DNA of 64,000 nt from Staphylococcus massiliensis CCUG 55927. Lineage in GTDB: Bacteria > Bacillota > Bacilli > Staphylococcales > Staphylococcaceae. The position numbers and the translations under genes are program-made. Numbering within the stretch: the stretch's first letter is position 1; each line of letters starts with the position of its first letter. Below are positions 42,549 to 51,470 of the stretch, piece by piece. The stretch is from positions 1,691,605 through 1,755,604 of the forward strand of contig NZ_JH815593.1 of assembly GCF_000298075.1 (NCBI RefSeq), written 5' to 3'. The notes below the pieces were generated by a model. The model did no database searches and had not been told where the DNA came from. It saw nothing but the letters and a program-made list of their open reading frames with translations.

Positions 42549-44807
42549 TTATGATTCGATATAACGTTTTAAGTGTTTCGCAGTATAAGAGTTTTCAACG
42601 TCGAGTAAGCCCTCAGGTTTACCGCTATACAGACATTTACCGCCATTCATACCTGCACCTGGGCCAATATCAATCAGCCAATCTGCATGCGTCATCATCG
42701 TCAGGTTATGTTCGATGAGAATGACCGTGTTGCCTTCTTCAATTAAGCGTAAGAAACAATCCAGTAGTACAGGGATGTCCATCTCATGAAGCCCTGTAGT
42801 CGGTTCATCAAACACAAATGTATGGTTCTTCGTTTCTTCCATAATATAGCGACTTAATTTCACACGTTGGATCTCACCGCCAGATAACGTGTCTAGTGAT
42901 TGACCTAACGTCATGTAATATAGCCCTGTCTCTTTTACCGCATTCAAACGCTTCAATACTTTCGTTTCATTTTCAAAGAAGTCGAGTGCCTCTTCAACGG
43001 TAAGTGCCAAGATATCCGCAATTGAGTAACCATCCACTTTAGCTTTCAGTACTTCTTGGTCATAGCGTGTACCGTTACATACTTCGCACACCTGTGAAAA
43101 GTCTGGCATGAACGCTAACTCTGTTTTTAGGATGCCTTTACCATTACAATTTGGACACGCGCCTGCAGAGTTATAGCTAAATAAACTTTTCTTGAGACCT
43201 GTCTTTTTACTGAAGAAACTTCTTACCTCATCAAACACATCTAAATACGTTAATAAATTAGAACGGTTCGATGCATGAACAGGTTTTTGATCGATGAAAA
43301 TTGTATCTGCTTCGTCTTTAAGACCTGCTTTAAGTAATGAACTCTTACCTGAACCGGCTACACCTGTGAGCACGGATAACGCGTGCTTAGGAATGTCTAC
43401 AGATACATCTTGTAAGTTGTTCGCGCTGATGTTCTTAAGTGAAATATATGAGTCTGCTTCAATTGGGTTTGTCTTTAGCGCATGTTTATGGTGTAGGGCT
43501 TTTCCAGTGGCGGTATCCGACGCTAATAAAGCATCATAACTACCGGTAAAGGTGATTTCACCGCCGTTCTTACCTGCGCCCGGACCGATGTCGATAACGT
43601 GGTCGGCTTCTTTAATGACGTCGGGATCGTGCTCGACAATCATCACCGTGTTCCCTTTATCGCGAATTGACGCCATGATCTTGTTAATCTTCTCAATGTC
43701 CTCTGGATGCAGGCCAACACTTGGTTCGTCGATGATGTAGACTAAATCTGCGAGCGGGCTATTAAGGTGTCGAATGAGCTTAATACGTTGAGATTCACCG
43801 CCTGATAAGGTTGTTGTTTCGCGACCAAGCGTTAGGTAATTGAGCCCAACATAGCTCAGTGATTCGAGCTGCTTGAGAAGCGGATCGATGATAAATTTCG
43901 CCGTCTTATCGTCAATGTCCTTTAGGAATGGAATCGTTTCATCAATCGTTAAATTCGTGAACTCAGCGATGTCCATGCCATTAATTTTACAACTCAAGAC
44001 TTTCTGATTAAGGCGTTTACCGTGACACGTCGGGCAGTCTTTCTTCGTCACGACGCGGTCCACGTCCTTCTTGAAACGCTTCTTCTCAAAGTTATCACTG
44101 AGTAGGAACGAACGTCTGAAACGATGTACGAGACCTTCGAATTTCGCGGTACGTGGCCAATTTTCAGGCGGATTCTTAAGTTTCGTCGGCTTCGTGTAAA
44201 GAAACGTATCAAGTTCTTCCTTCGTATAATCTTTCAGTTTCTTATCATTATCGAAAAGCCCTGTATATAAGTAACGCTTACCTCGCCAGCTATCAGGTCT
44301 AAATGATGGGAATTTAATCGCATCTTCATTAAGCGAACGGTCGAAATCTAGTAATTCATTTAAATCAATATCTTCAACATAACCGAGCCCCTGACACGTT
44401 TCACACATGCCATTTGGATTATTAAATGAGAAGACATCTGAATAACCGACAAACGGTTCACCTAGTCGTGACCAAAGTAGGCGAACGGACGCATAAATGT
44501 CAGAAATTGTACCGACTGTTGAACGAGAATTACCGCCTAAACGCTTCTGATTGATGACCATTGCGACTGGTAATTGTTCGATTGAATTTACTTCAGGTTT
44601 TTCATACTGTGTGAGCTGGTGTTGCACGTAACTTGAGTACGTCTCATTTAAAAGACGTTCAGATTCAGCCGCAAGTGTATTGAAAACAAGCGATGACTTA
44701 CCAGATCCTGAGCGCCCTGTAAACACAGTTAATTGATGTTTAGGAATTTCAACATCTATATTTTTAAGGTTATTTTGTTTCGCGCCTATAACACGTATGT
44801 TAGACAT
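42549..44807 (-). CDS. UvrA paralogue (UvrA2/DrrC-like excinuclease ATPase)
   Basis: 752-aa protein with two ABC ATPase halves, as in UvrA: Walker A GRSGSGKSS at the N-terminus and GVAGSGKSS near 480, signatures LSGGESQRIKL and LSGGEIQRVKL, D-loop regions IIDEPSVGLHPED and VFDEPTTGLHEMD. Zinc-finger Cys pairs are kept (CETCQGLGY, CPTCHGK, CPNCNGKG, CEVCNGT). Canonical UvrA is about 940 aa, so roughly 190 residues are missing, mostly in the N-terminal insertion domain that contacts UvrB. Such shortened UvrAs (UvrA2, DrrC) are linked to resistance against DNA-binding drugs. Housekeeping uvrA lies elsewhere in staphylococci (with uvrB). Alone in its transcript. Confidence 0.88.
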   Translation of the reverse strand: MSNIRVIGAKQNNLKNIDVEIPKHQLTVFTGRSGSGKSSLVFNTLAAESERLLNETYSSYVQHQLTQYEKPEVNSIEQLPVAMVINQKRLGGNSRSTVGTISDIYASVRLLWSRLGEPFVGYSDVFSFNNPNGMCETCQGLGYVEDIDLNELLDFDRSLNEDAIKFPSFRPDSWRGKRYLYTGLFDNDKKLKDYTKEELDTFLYTKPTKLKNPPENWPRTAKFEGLVHRFRRSFLLSDNFEKKRFKKDVDRVVTKKDCPTCHGKRLNQKVLSCKINGMDIAEFTNLTIDETIPFLKDIDDKTAKFIIDPLLKQLESLSYVGLNYLTLGRETTTLSGGESQRIKLIRHLNSPLADLVYIIDEPSVGLHPEDIEKINKIMASIRDKGNTVMIVEHDPDVIKEADHVIDIGPGAGKNGGEITFTGSYDALLASDTATGKALHHKHALKTNPIEADSYISLKNISANNLQDVSVDIPKHALSVLTGVAGSGKSSLLKAGLKDEADTIFIDQKPVHASNRSNLLTYLDVFDEVRSFFSKKTGLKKSLFSYNSAGACPNCNGKGILKTELAFMPDFSQVCEVCNGTRYDQEVLKAKVDGYSIADILALTVEEALDFFENETKVLKRLNAVKETGLYYMTLGQSLDTLSGGEIQRVKLSRYIMEETKNHTFVFDEPTTGLHEMDIPVLLDCFLRLIEEGNTVILIEHNLTMMTHADWLIDIGPGAGMNGGKCLYSGKPEGLLDVENSYTAKHLKRYIES

Positions 44808-45010
44808 CTTAGTTCCCCCAATTTTATCATTATATTCTATGTATATCGCAATGCGGATTCGGTTTCAAATAGATGGTTCTATTTCCTAGGAAAAGTTGGG
44901 GGAAGGATTGGCGGTTTGGATCGGTTTTGATAGGTGTTGAGCTGGGATATGGTTTGGAAATAGGTGAGTAGGTCGGTTGATGTAATGTGAGTATGGTTGA
45001 TAATAGTGGT

Positions 45011-45169
45011 GAGATTTGATGGTGAATCCGTGATCAAGTCTCAGGGCGGTTGAAACTTGATGAGTAATCCGTGATCAAGTCTCAGGGCGGTTGAAACTTG
45101 ATGGTGAATCCGTGATCAAGTCTCAAGGCGGTTGAAACTTGATGAGTAATCTGTAATCAAGTCTCAGCA
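45011..45169. repeat. four 41-bp hairpin repeats (family 2 array)
   Basis: Units start at 45011, 45052, 45093 and 45134, exactly 41 bp apart. Each has GAAACTTGAT (first unit GAGATTTGAT) and ATCAAGTCTC as arms. The loop alternates GGTGAATCCGTG / GAGTAATCCGTG / GGTGAATCCGTG / GAGTAATCTGTA, so the array looks like a doubled two-unit block. The gap 44808-45324 holds no gene; near 45208 and 45266 lie AGGGCTTTTCAA-type motifs. Confidence 0.93.
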
Positions 45170-45287
45170 CCAACTTGTAACAATTATGAGGACGACCGAT
45201 GGCTTTGAAGGGCTTTTCAAGATGGGGAAACACTTTAAAAGATAGGCATAAAAGTAACGAATTTAAAGGGCCTTTCAAGAAGCATAA

Positions 45288-45320
45288 AAAAGAAGCAAGT
45301 ATACGGATGAACTTGCTTCT
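45288..45320 (-). terminator. terminator of threonine/serine exporter operon
   Basis: Minus strand: AGAAGCAAGT, loop, ACTTGCTTCT, then TTTTT, directly after the stop at 45325. Confidence 0.88.
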
Positions 45321-45324
45321 AGGA

Positions 45325-45807
45325 CTAGGTGCGATGGTTGGAATTGTAGACCATGCGTCGGTAGAGTGATTTGAAGAAAGCGTTTGATTTAATCGATTTC
45401 GCGAGTTGGTCTGATATGAGGAGACCGAGTGCGATTGCGCCCGCTATGAGTACCGCGCGGATAAAGTTGTTCAGTGACACATGGAAATCGAGTGTCACAA
45501 GCTCACGTGTTGCTTCGAATGCGAGACCGCCTGGTACAAGCGGAATGATGCCTGGAATCATGAATAACACGACGGGCGCTTTCTTAAGTTTGGCCATGAA
45601 ATGACTCACTAAACCGAGCACTAAGCTACCGCACAGACTTGCATATATTGTATCTATATTTAGAAAAGTTGATAATAGATAAAATGTTGTGTAGCCACAA
45701 GCACCTGTAATACCTGCCTGGAGGAACAATTTACGCGGTGCGTTGTAGATGTGCGAGAATTCAATGGATGCGATGAAACTTAATAGAATGTGTAAGACAA
45801 CTGACAT
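45325..45807 (-). CDS. ThrE-type threonine/serine exporter, small subunit (YjjB/DUF3815)
   Basis: 160 aa, about five helices; corresponds to the C-terminal half of ThrE (FIASIEFSHIYNAPRKLFLQAGITGACGY; FMIPGIIPLVPGGLAFEATRELV). It follows the larger subunit gene after 12 bp, so the two-part exporter is made from one transcript. In E. coli the YjjP/YjjB pair exports succinate; in other bacteria the fused form exports threonine. The substrate is uncertain here. Confidence 0.85.
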   Translation of the reverse strand: MSVVLHILLSFIASIEFSHIYNAPRKLFLQAGITGACGYTTFYLLSTFLNIDTIYASLCGSLVLGLVSHFMAKLKKAPVVLFMIPGIIPLVPGGLAFEATRELVTLDFHVSLNNFIRAVLIAGAIALGLLISDQLAKSIKSNAFFKSLYRRMVYNSNHRT

Positions 45808-45819
45808 ACGTTCCTCCTC

Positions 45820-46575
45820 TTAATTAATTAGTAGAGATATAGCGATTCCAGTGCCGATTGCGAACGACGTTACAAGTGCTTCAAGGAATTTCGCGGTGAA
45901 AAGTAACATGTGACGCCCGAATAAATCTTGTATGGCAGTGGTAATCAAGACACCGGGGACGATGGGCATAACGCCTGCGATGACAATGGCGCCAATCTGT
46001 GTTTCGGGTGCTAACTTGTGGCCTAGGACGCTTAAGCTACCGACAATCATCGACCCAATGAGCTCGGGTATAAATAGCGATGTATGTTTCATCTTCATCA
46101 TTTCGACAATGATAAATCCGATAATTCCTGCGATTACTGCAGTGAAGACGTTGATGAAATCGCCACCCTGTAAATATAGGAAGCAGAATGAAATGATACC
46201 TGCCGAAAGCGATTTACACCATAGCGGATAGTCGAAAAGCGTCGTGTTCATTGCCCGAAGCATGCGATCAGCTTCTTGAATAGAAATATGGCCGGCCACG
46301 AGTTTACGTGAGATTTCGTTAACTTGGTAAATCTTGAATAGATTCGTGCTATTTTGATCAATTCGTACAATCTTATGCTTCGTATCTTCATCTAAAGTAA
46401 AGTGAATCAAGAAATTAATGACGTAACCCTGGCATTCTTTATAGCCTAAGCTTCGCGCCATGCGAAACATCGTATCCTCAACACGAGACGTTTCAGCGCC
46501 AGATTGTAGAAGGATACGACCCGCTAACAATATCGTATTCGCGACATCCTTTTTCGAGAATTGAATTTCTGACAA
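45820..46575 (-). CDS. ThrE-type threonine/serine exporter, large subunit (YjjP/DUF1212)
   Basis: 251 aa. N-terminal soluble domain with the DUF1212 pattern (LLAGRILLQSGAETSRVEDTMFRMARSLGY), then five helices (SLSAGIISFCFLYLQGG; IAGVMPIVPGVLITTAIQDLFGRH). It pairs with the YjjB-like gene downstream. TAGGAGG-type site (AGGAGGTGC) before the ATG. The 46576-46928 gap upstream contains the bioW terminator and probably this operon's promoter. Confidence 0.87.
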   Translation of the reverse strand: MSEIQFSKKDVANTILLAGRILLQSGAETSRVEDTMFRMARSLGYKECQGYVINFLIHFTLDEDTKHKIVRIDQNSTNLFKIYQVNEISRKLVAGHISIQEADRMLRAMNTTLFDYPLWCKSLSAGIISFCFLYLQGGDFINVFTAVIAGIIGFIIVEMMKMKHTSLFIPELIGSMIVGSLSVLGHKLAPETQIGAIVIAGVMPIVPGVLITTAIQDLFGRHMLLFTAKFLEALVTSFAIGTGIAISLLIN

Positions 46576-46781
46576 GTTAGCACCTCCTTCATTCCAATTT
46601 TTAACAGTTTATTCATAACCGAAATTTTAATCATTCTAACCTACAATTTATATTTATTTCAAAAATAAATGTTGTGATTCGCTTTTCTTGGAATACGAAG
46701 GAGCTTGAATACTGTGATGGCGGTGTTTATCGCGTACTCATACTTTAGGTTGAGTCCTATGTTCATAAGTGCCGCATCTTT

Positions 46782-46814
46782 AAAAAGACGTGTCCGTAAA
46801 AGTACGAACACGTC
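46782..46814 (-). terminator. terminator of bioYDAFW operon
   Basis: Minus strand: GACGTGT (46814 side) with ACACGTC, inner CGT/ACG pairs, then TTTTT (46786-46782), about 115 bp after bioW. Confidence 0.7.
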
Positions 46815-46928
46815 AGGTAGATGTTGGTGGATTCATGATTTCTTTGAGTTATATAATTCAACAAGCGTTAAGGACAGGGACGAAAAGGTTCAAATCGCAT
46901 TTATCTAGGTGAAACATAGAGTTCATTC

Positions 46929-47633
46929 TTAGCTTGAAACGACCATCTTTGGCGTATTGGAGAGAAATTCTATATACCGCTCAATATCAATATCGTGGTC
47001 TACGAAGATAATACGACCGCCAACACGTGTATTCTCTGGCTTAACTTGATGCAAGCGATTGTAATGATGGGTCTTTGAAGCAAAGTAGCCGGTCGTATAG
47101 TTCAAGTCGTCCGAAATACATAATTCGCCAGCTACCTGATCACTGAAATTAATACAACTTGTTAAGGACAACGCTTCTTTAATGCGTTTTGACATAAACG
47201 ATGCGTATCGCATCGATAACTCTAATTTTAAATCATCGCTTACGCCAAATGTCGTTACTCGAATGCCTTTAGAACCCGAGTTATCAAGGCGTTCGCCGGT
47301 TTCCTTATCTAATATGATTGCGCCTCGATAAATCGTATTGTTATGCAAGTAGGCTAATCCAGTCTCAAGGGCTTTTGCTGAGATGGCATGATCTGAAGCG
47401 AGTGTTTCCAAAGCCACTTGATGATCGACGATATGTAGACACGGAATGTCGACGGGCGTCGTAGCAACTCTTTCGACCTTTATATTAAGGAAGTCCGCAT
47501 CACCATTTGAATGCTGGAACCCCTTCTTGAAAAGGGCCGTGAGCTCTTGGTCAACTTGCTCCTTTGAACAAAGCGTTTCACCGCCACTAATGTGCGTAGC
47601 GTCTTTATTCGCCCGCATCTTGATGCTGTACAT
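46929..47633 (-). CDS. bioW: BioW, 6-carboxyhexanoate-CoA ligase (pimeloyl-CoA synthetase)
   Basis: Activates pimelate with ATP to pimeloyl-CoA, supplying the BioF substrate. The 234-aa protein shows BioW landmarks: MYSIKMRANKDATHISGGETLCS at the start, the RGAIILDKETGERLD segment, SGSKGIRVTTFG, and the C-terminal GGRIIFVDHDIDIERYIEFL. ATG 47633 follows ATAGGTG; an upstream GTG at 47642 overlaps that site. It is the last gene of bioYDAFW. Its presence means pimelate itself, not a BioC/BioH route, feeds the pathway. Confidence 0.93.
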   Translation of the reverse strand: MYSIKMRANKDATHISGGETLCSKEQVDQELTALFKKGFQHSNGDADFLNIKVERVATTPVDIPCLHIVDHQVALETLASDHAISAKALETGLAYLHNNTIYRGAIILDKETGERLDNSGSKGIRVTTFGVSDDLKLELSMRYASFMSKRIKEALSLTSCINFSDQVAGELCISDDLNYTTGYFASKTHHYNRLHQVKPENTRVGGRIIFVDHDIDIERYIEFLSNTPKMVVSS

Positions 47634-47642
47634 GTTAAACAC

Positions 47643-48764
47643 CTATCTTTCTTCAAAATTTGAAAGTGTCGTTAGGAAGTTATCGATATCAGACTTCGTA
47701 TGCATCGAAGTTAAACTTAAACGTATCATCGGCGTTTCGACCGTTGGATAACGAAAGAAACTTGTGAGAAAGCCATGCGCTTTCAAGTACGCATGCACTT
47801 TAAAGCCGTTCTCGATATCGTTAACAGGAATGGCCTTGATTGGCGCAAGTGTAAAGGGTTCCGCTTTGAAAAGCGCTGCATACTGACGATTAAAATAGGA
47901 ACTTAGCGCTTTGAGGTCAGACTGCCGGTAGGTTTCAGATTGATATATATCCAATAAGTGGCGTAGTTGAATGAGATTATAATTCGGCAGGCAACCTGAG
48001 TAAATGAACGAACGCCCTTTGTTGATAATCAAGTCATGCATCATGGTATCTCTTGTCATGATTAAGCCACCAAAGGCACCGAGCGCCTTCGATAAACTGG
48101 ACGTAAGTATGTCGACTGCGTCATAAGATTGAAACATGTTAAGACCTAGGCCATGCGCATCATCTAAGATAATGTAGGTATCTTGATAGTTATCCTTTAA
48201 ATGTTTCAATTGATCAATATCTACCATATCGCCATTGGTTGAGAAAATAGAATCACTTACGATTATTTTAGTCGTATGAGGGTATTTAGCCAGTTCATCT
48301 TCAAGGGTGTTGTAATCAAGGTGCGGGTACACGACGGTTTCTAAACGGTTTAACTTGATGCCATCAATAATACTCGCGTGATTCTTCTCATCTGAAAAGA
48401 CCATAACGTGCGGTTCGTTACGAAAGATACTAAATGCAGCAAGATTCGCGGCGTACCCAGATGTCGTAATCAGACTATGTTTAAACTGAAATATCGCGCT
48501 CATATCATGTTCAATTGCTTCATATAAATAGGTGTTCCCACTCACTAAGCGGGAACTGGCATAATGCATACCGACATCTTTAAGTGTCGCATCCATATCT
48601 GTCGCGCGTGAACACTGGCCGAGCCCTAAGTAATCGTTTGACGTAAAATTAATATACGTATCGGTCTCCGTACGAATTGTGGCCTGATCTACTTTGTTAA
48701 AGGATGTAAGTTCTCGGTATAGGCCTTGGTCTTTGATACGTTGAAGTGAGGCCTCGAAATCCAT
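47643..48764 (-). CDS. bioF: BioF, 8-amino-7-oxononanoate synthase
   Basis: PLP enzyme condensing pimeloyl-CoA with L-alanine. Alpha-oxoamine synthase family: NYLGLGQ-type FTSNDYLGLGQ, SGNTYLYEAIE, HASIIDG with the stacking His, DDAHGLG, and the PLP lysine in LTSSLSKALGAFGG. 373 aa. The start ATG directly follows the bioA stop (TAA-ATG), so translation is coupled. It differs clearly from the ALAS-like relative at 22.9-24.1 kb. Confidence 0.93.
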   Translation of the reverse strand: MDFEASLQRIKDQGLYRELTSFNKVDQATIRTETDTYINFTSNDYLGLGQCSRATDMDATLKDVGMHYASSRLVSGNTYLYEAIEHDMSAIFQFKHSLITTSGYAANLAAFSIFRNEPHVMVFSDEKNHASIIDGIKLNRLETVVYPHLDYNTLEDELAKYPHTTKIIVSDSIFSTNGDMVDIDQLKHLKDNYQDTYIILDDAHGLGLNMFQSYDAVDILTSSLSKALGAFGGLIMTRDTMMHDLIINKGRSFIYSGCLPNYNLIQLRHLLDIYQSETYRQSDLKALSSYFNRQYAALFKAEPFTLAPIKAIPVNDIENGFKVHAYLKAHGFLTSFFRYPTVETPMIRLSLTSMHTKSDIDNFLTTLSNFEER

Positions 48765-50120
48765 TTACGCTTCACCTAGTACATCGAAAAGTGCCTCTTT
48801 AAACGTACGCGTCATCGTTTTAATTTCATCTTCAGACATGTTTAAAATTGGCACGAACGTTACCACATTTTCAATGTTACGAATCATTAAACCACGTGCT
48901 TTACATGCTTTGATGATCGCCTCAACTTTAGGTATTTCAAGGGTAGTTTGGCTGTCTTTATCAGCTACAAGCTCAACACCATACATTAAACCGCGTCCGC
49001 GAACATTGCCTACGTTCGGATGCATTGAAAGGGCGTTTAAATCATCAGCTAAAATTTGAGATGTCTGTTGTATGTGTTCGATGAGCTTTGTTTCTTCATA
49101 TAATTTAAGGTTTTCAAGCGCGACGCTACATACAACTTGATTGCCTGTATACGTATGACCGTGGAAGAAAGTTTTCTTCGCATGTTCATCACTTAGAAAT
49201 GCGTCATAGATTTTATCAGACGTTAACGTTGCTGCGAGAGGCACATAACCGCCTGTAATCGCTTTGCCTAAGCACATAATGTCAGGGTTTACGTCTTCAT
49301 GGTAAGCCGCAAACATTTCACCTGTACGACCAAAGCCTACCGCAACTTCGTCTGTAATTAATAACACGTCATATTTACGACAAAGTGTTTCTACGCCTTT
49401 TAAGAAACCTTTCGGGTGCACAAATAACCCAGTTGCCCCTTGAATAAGTGGTTCAATTACGAAACCTACAATTTCATCGTGATGGGCTTTTAAAATGGTC
49501 TCAATCTGATCTAAAATGTGATCCATCATCTCTTGTTCAGAATCATAATTTGATTTGTAGAAGCATGGTGTCTCGACCTTGATGTTCTCGAAGATGAGGT
49601 CCTTAAAGATTGAATGGAAGACATCAATGCCGCCAACACTCACCGAACCTAACGTGTCACCGTGATAGCCATTTTTGAGCGTTAAGAATTTACGCTTGTT
49701 CGCATACTTCTCTTTATCTAAGTTCTTCCAGTATTGGTACGCCATTTTAATCGCGATTTCAACTGAGGCACTCCCAGTATCTGAATAGAAGACCTTCTGA
49801 AGGTTAGAAGGTGTAATTTCAACAAGCTTCTTCGCTAGCTCGATTGATGGAATATTAGATGCGCCCAGTAATGTTGAATGTGCGATTAAATCGAGTTGAT
49901 CGGTAATTGCCTGTTTAAGGCGAGGGTGGTTGTGCCCGTGAACATTGACCCAAAGCGATGCATAACCGTCTAAATATCGGTTGCCGTCAATGTCGTATAA
50001 ATAACTGCCGTCGCCCTTTTCAATAATGATAGATGTGTCCGCGTCATATGTGCCCATTTGAGTGAAAGGGTGCCATACGTAATTCATATCGTCTTTATGT
50101 AATGTTTCTTTTTTATTCAT
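48765..50120 (-). CDS. bioA: BioA, adenosylmethionine-8-amino-7-oxononanoate aminotransferase
   Basis: Class III PLP aminotransferase using SAM as amino donor to make 7,8-diaminononanoate. Landmarks: YVWHPFTQMGTY near the start (SAM/substrate site), GDGSYLYDIDGNRYLDGYASLWVNVHGHNHP, LLITDEVAVGFGRTG, and the PLP lysine in DIMCLGKAITGGYVPLAAT. 451 aa; AGGAGG before the ATG. Its 5' end overlaps bioD by 8 bp. Confidence 0.95.
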   Translation of the reverse strand: MNKKETLHKDDMNYVWHPFTQMGTYDADTSIIIEKGDGSYLYDIDGNRYLDGYASLWVNVHGHNHPRLKQAITDQLDLIAHSTLLGASNIPSIELAKKLVEITPSNLQKVFYSDTGSASVEIAIKMAYQYWKNLDKEKYANKRKFLTLKNGYHGDTLGSVSVGGIDVFHSIFKDLIFENIKVETPCFYKSNYDSEQEMMDHILDQIETILKAHHDEIVGFVIEPLIQGATGLFVHPKGFLKGVETLCRKYDVLLITDEVAVGFGRTGEMFAAYHEDVNPDIMCLGKAITGGYVPLAATLTSDKIYDAFLSDEHAKKTFFHGHTYTGNQVVCSVALENLKLYEETKLIEHIQQTSQILADDLNALSMHPNVGNVRGRGLMYGVELVADKDSQTTLEIPKVEAIIKACKARGLMIRNIENVVTFVPILNMSEDEIKTMTRTFKEALFDVLGEA

Positions 50121-50784
50121 AATTGCCTCCTAAAATTTCCTGTAATAAAGGTTTTGAAATATCTGAATCTGTACCATTAGTTTTGAAAGTGAATATATCT
50201 TGATTCACTAATTTTTGACTTGTCGATAAATTATCCTGTTCAACTTCTGAACCATCGTATCGATTCATCACAAGTATGTTTTGTGGTAAATGATGCATAT
50301 TTATAAATGATTGATGCATGTAAATATCGTTAATCGCACCTAACTTTGAAGGTAGGACGCTAATAAATTTATCGGACGTTTCGTCGATTAAGTCTGCCGT
50401 CATGTAAAAGTCTTGATCCCCTTCATATATCGGCACCCCTATGCCACCAGCGCCTTCTATCAATACGATGTCGTACGCATTCTCAAGCTGTCTTAATTTC
50501 TCAAGGACTTTTGAAATATTGAAATGTTGGTCTTGCTCTTGTTTAAAAGCCAAATGCGGTGACACTGGATTCTTAAAGGTGTATAACGATGTCGTGTCAT
50601 AATCCAACTGACATTCTTGTCGATACGCTTCAAGATCTGGAAACGTGCCATCTTCTAACATTTCCGTTTGAAAAGGCTTATAAATCACGGTGTGATAGCC
50701 TTCTTTAACTAAGCGTTTAAATAGTTTAACCGTAAAATAGGTTTTGCCTACATCGGTATTTGTACTTGTTATAAATATTTTCAT
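50113..50784 (-). CDS. bioD: BioD, dethiobiotin synthetase
   Basis: ATP-dependent closure of the ureido ring from diaminononanoate and CO2. P-loop TSTNTDVGKTYFT at the N-terminus (catalytic Lys in the GKT), the KPFQTE segment and the IEGAGGIGVPI loop are typical. 223 aa. Overlaps bioY by 4 bp upstream and bioA by 8 bp downstream. Confidence 0.93.
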   Translation of the reverse strand: MKIFITSTNTDVGKTYFTVKLFKRLVKEGYHTVIYKPFQTEMLEDGTFPDLEAYRQECQLDYDTTSLYTFKNPVSPHLAFKQEQDQHFNISKVLEKLRQLENAYDIVLIEGAGGIGVPIYEGDQDFYMTADLIDETSDKFISVLPSKLGAINDIYMHQSFINMHHLPQNILVMNRYDGSEVEQDNLSTSQKLVNQDIFTFKTNGTDSDISKPLLQEILGGNYE

Positions 50785-51329
50785 GCAAATTGACCTCTTC
50801 TGTGTGTATTTTTAAGTTTCTGAATAATGAAGGTTGTTAAAATACATAAAATGATATCGCCAGGCATACTCAATAGCACGATGCCTGTAATTACATCTTG
50901 TAATGATACGGCCTGTTGAACGACGACGTTCATGATGACGTAGAAGTGCACACACCCAAATATGTAAATCACGATCGTTCCTAGAATATGAACGCCTAAA
51001 AGATTTAAGAATGTCGTACGTCTCAATTTTTGAATACATAGATTCATAACGATACTTGCGATTAAAAACCCTACTAAAAAGCCAAATGTAGGTTTAATGA
51101 CATAAAAAATGCCGCCACCTTGGCTAAATACGGGAAGGCCGATAAGTCCCATTAATATGTATAAAGCTTGGCTAGATGCTGCAACCTTCAAACTGAATAG
51201 CGCACTTACGATAAAGACCACGACAATTTGTAATGAAAAAGGTATAGGTCCTAAATTAAAGCGAATAAAACTTGCGATAATCGTAAGCGCCGTAAATAAA
51301 CTAATCATCACTAAAGTTTTAGTCTGCAT
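50781..51329 (-). CDS. bioY: BioY, biotin ECF transporter substrate-binding component
   Basis: 182-aa, six-helix S component that binds biotin and works with the shared ECF energy-coupling module. Typical segments: FTALTIIASFIRFNLGPIPFSLQ, SQALYILMGLIGLPVFSQGGG, FGFLVGFLIASIVMN. First gene of the operon with a strong AAGGAGGAG site and a BirA operator in the promoter. Uptake and synthesis are therefore under one biotin-responsive switch. Confidence 0.94.
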   Translation of the reverse strand: MQTKTLVMISLFTALTIIASFIRFNLGPIPFSLQIVVVFIVSALFSLKVAASSQALYILMGLIGLPVFSQGGGIFYVIKPTFGFLVGFLIASIVMNLCIQKLRRTTFLNLLGVHILGTIVIYIFGCVHFYVIMNVVVQQAVSLQDVITGIVLLSMPGDIILCILTTFIIQKLKNTHRRGQFA

Positions 51330-51358
51330 GATGTCTCCTCCTTAGGTGTAAAAACTTA

Positions 51359-51405
51359 AATTGTAAACCAAATATAATTATAGGTTTACAATTAGAATAT
51401 GACAA
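51359..51405 (-). promoter_or_regulatory. BirA operator and promoter of bioYDAFW
   Basis: AATTGTAAAC (51359-51368), 15-bp spacer, GTTTACAATT (51384-51393): a perfect split palindrome. Minus-strand promoter TTGTCA (51405-51400), 17 bp, TATAAT (51382-51377) lies over it, so BirA would block RNA polymerase. The same interval also precedes the divergent lysE-like gene. Confidence 0.9.
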
Positions 51406-51470
51406 GTATTTCCTCGTTCATGTATAGTATGGGTATAAGAAAGAGAAATGTTTAAAAAGGGATGATCGGG

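Noticed and set aside
44733..44930. 65-codon plus-strand frame at the start of the UvrA-like gene
   Set aside because: Antisense to a real gene start and without a ribosome binding site.
46705..46908. 67-codon plus-strand frame between ThrE-like genes and bioW
   Set aside because: Crosses the bioW terminator hairpin and has unlikely composition; no ribosome binding site.
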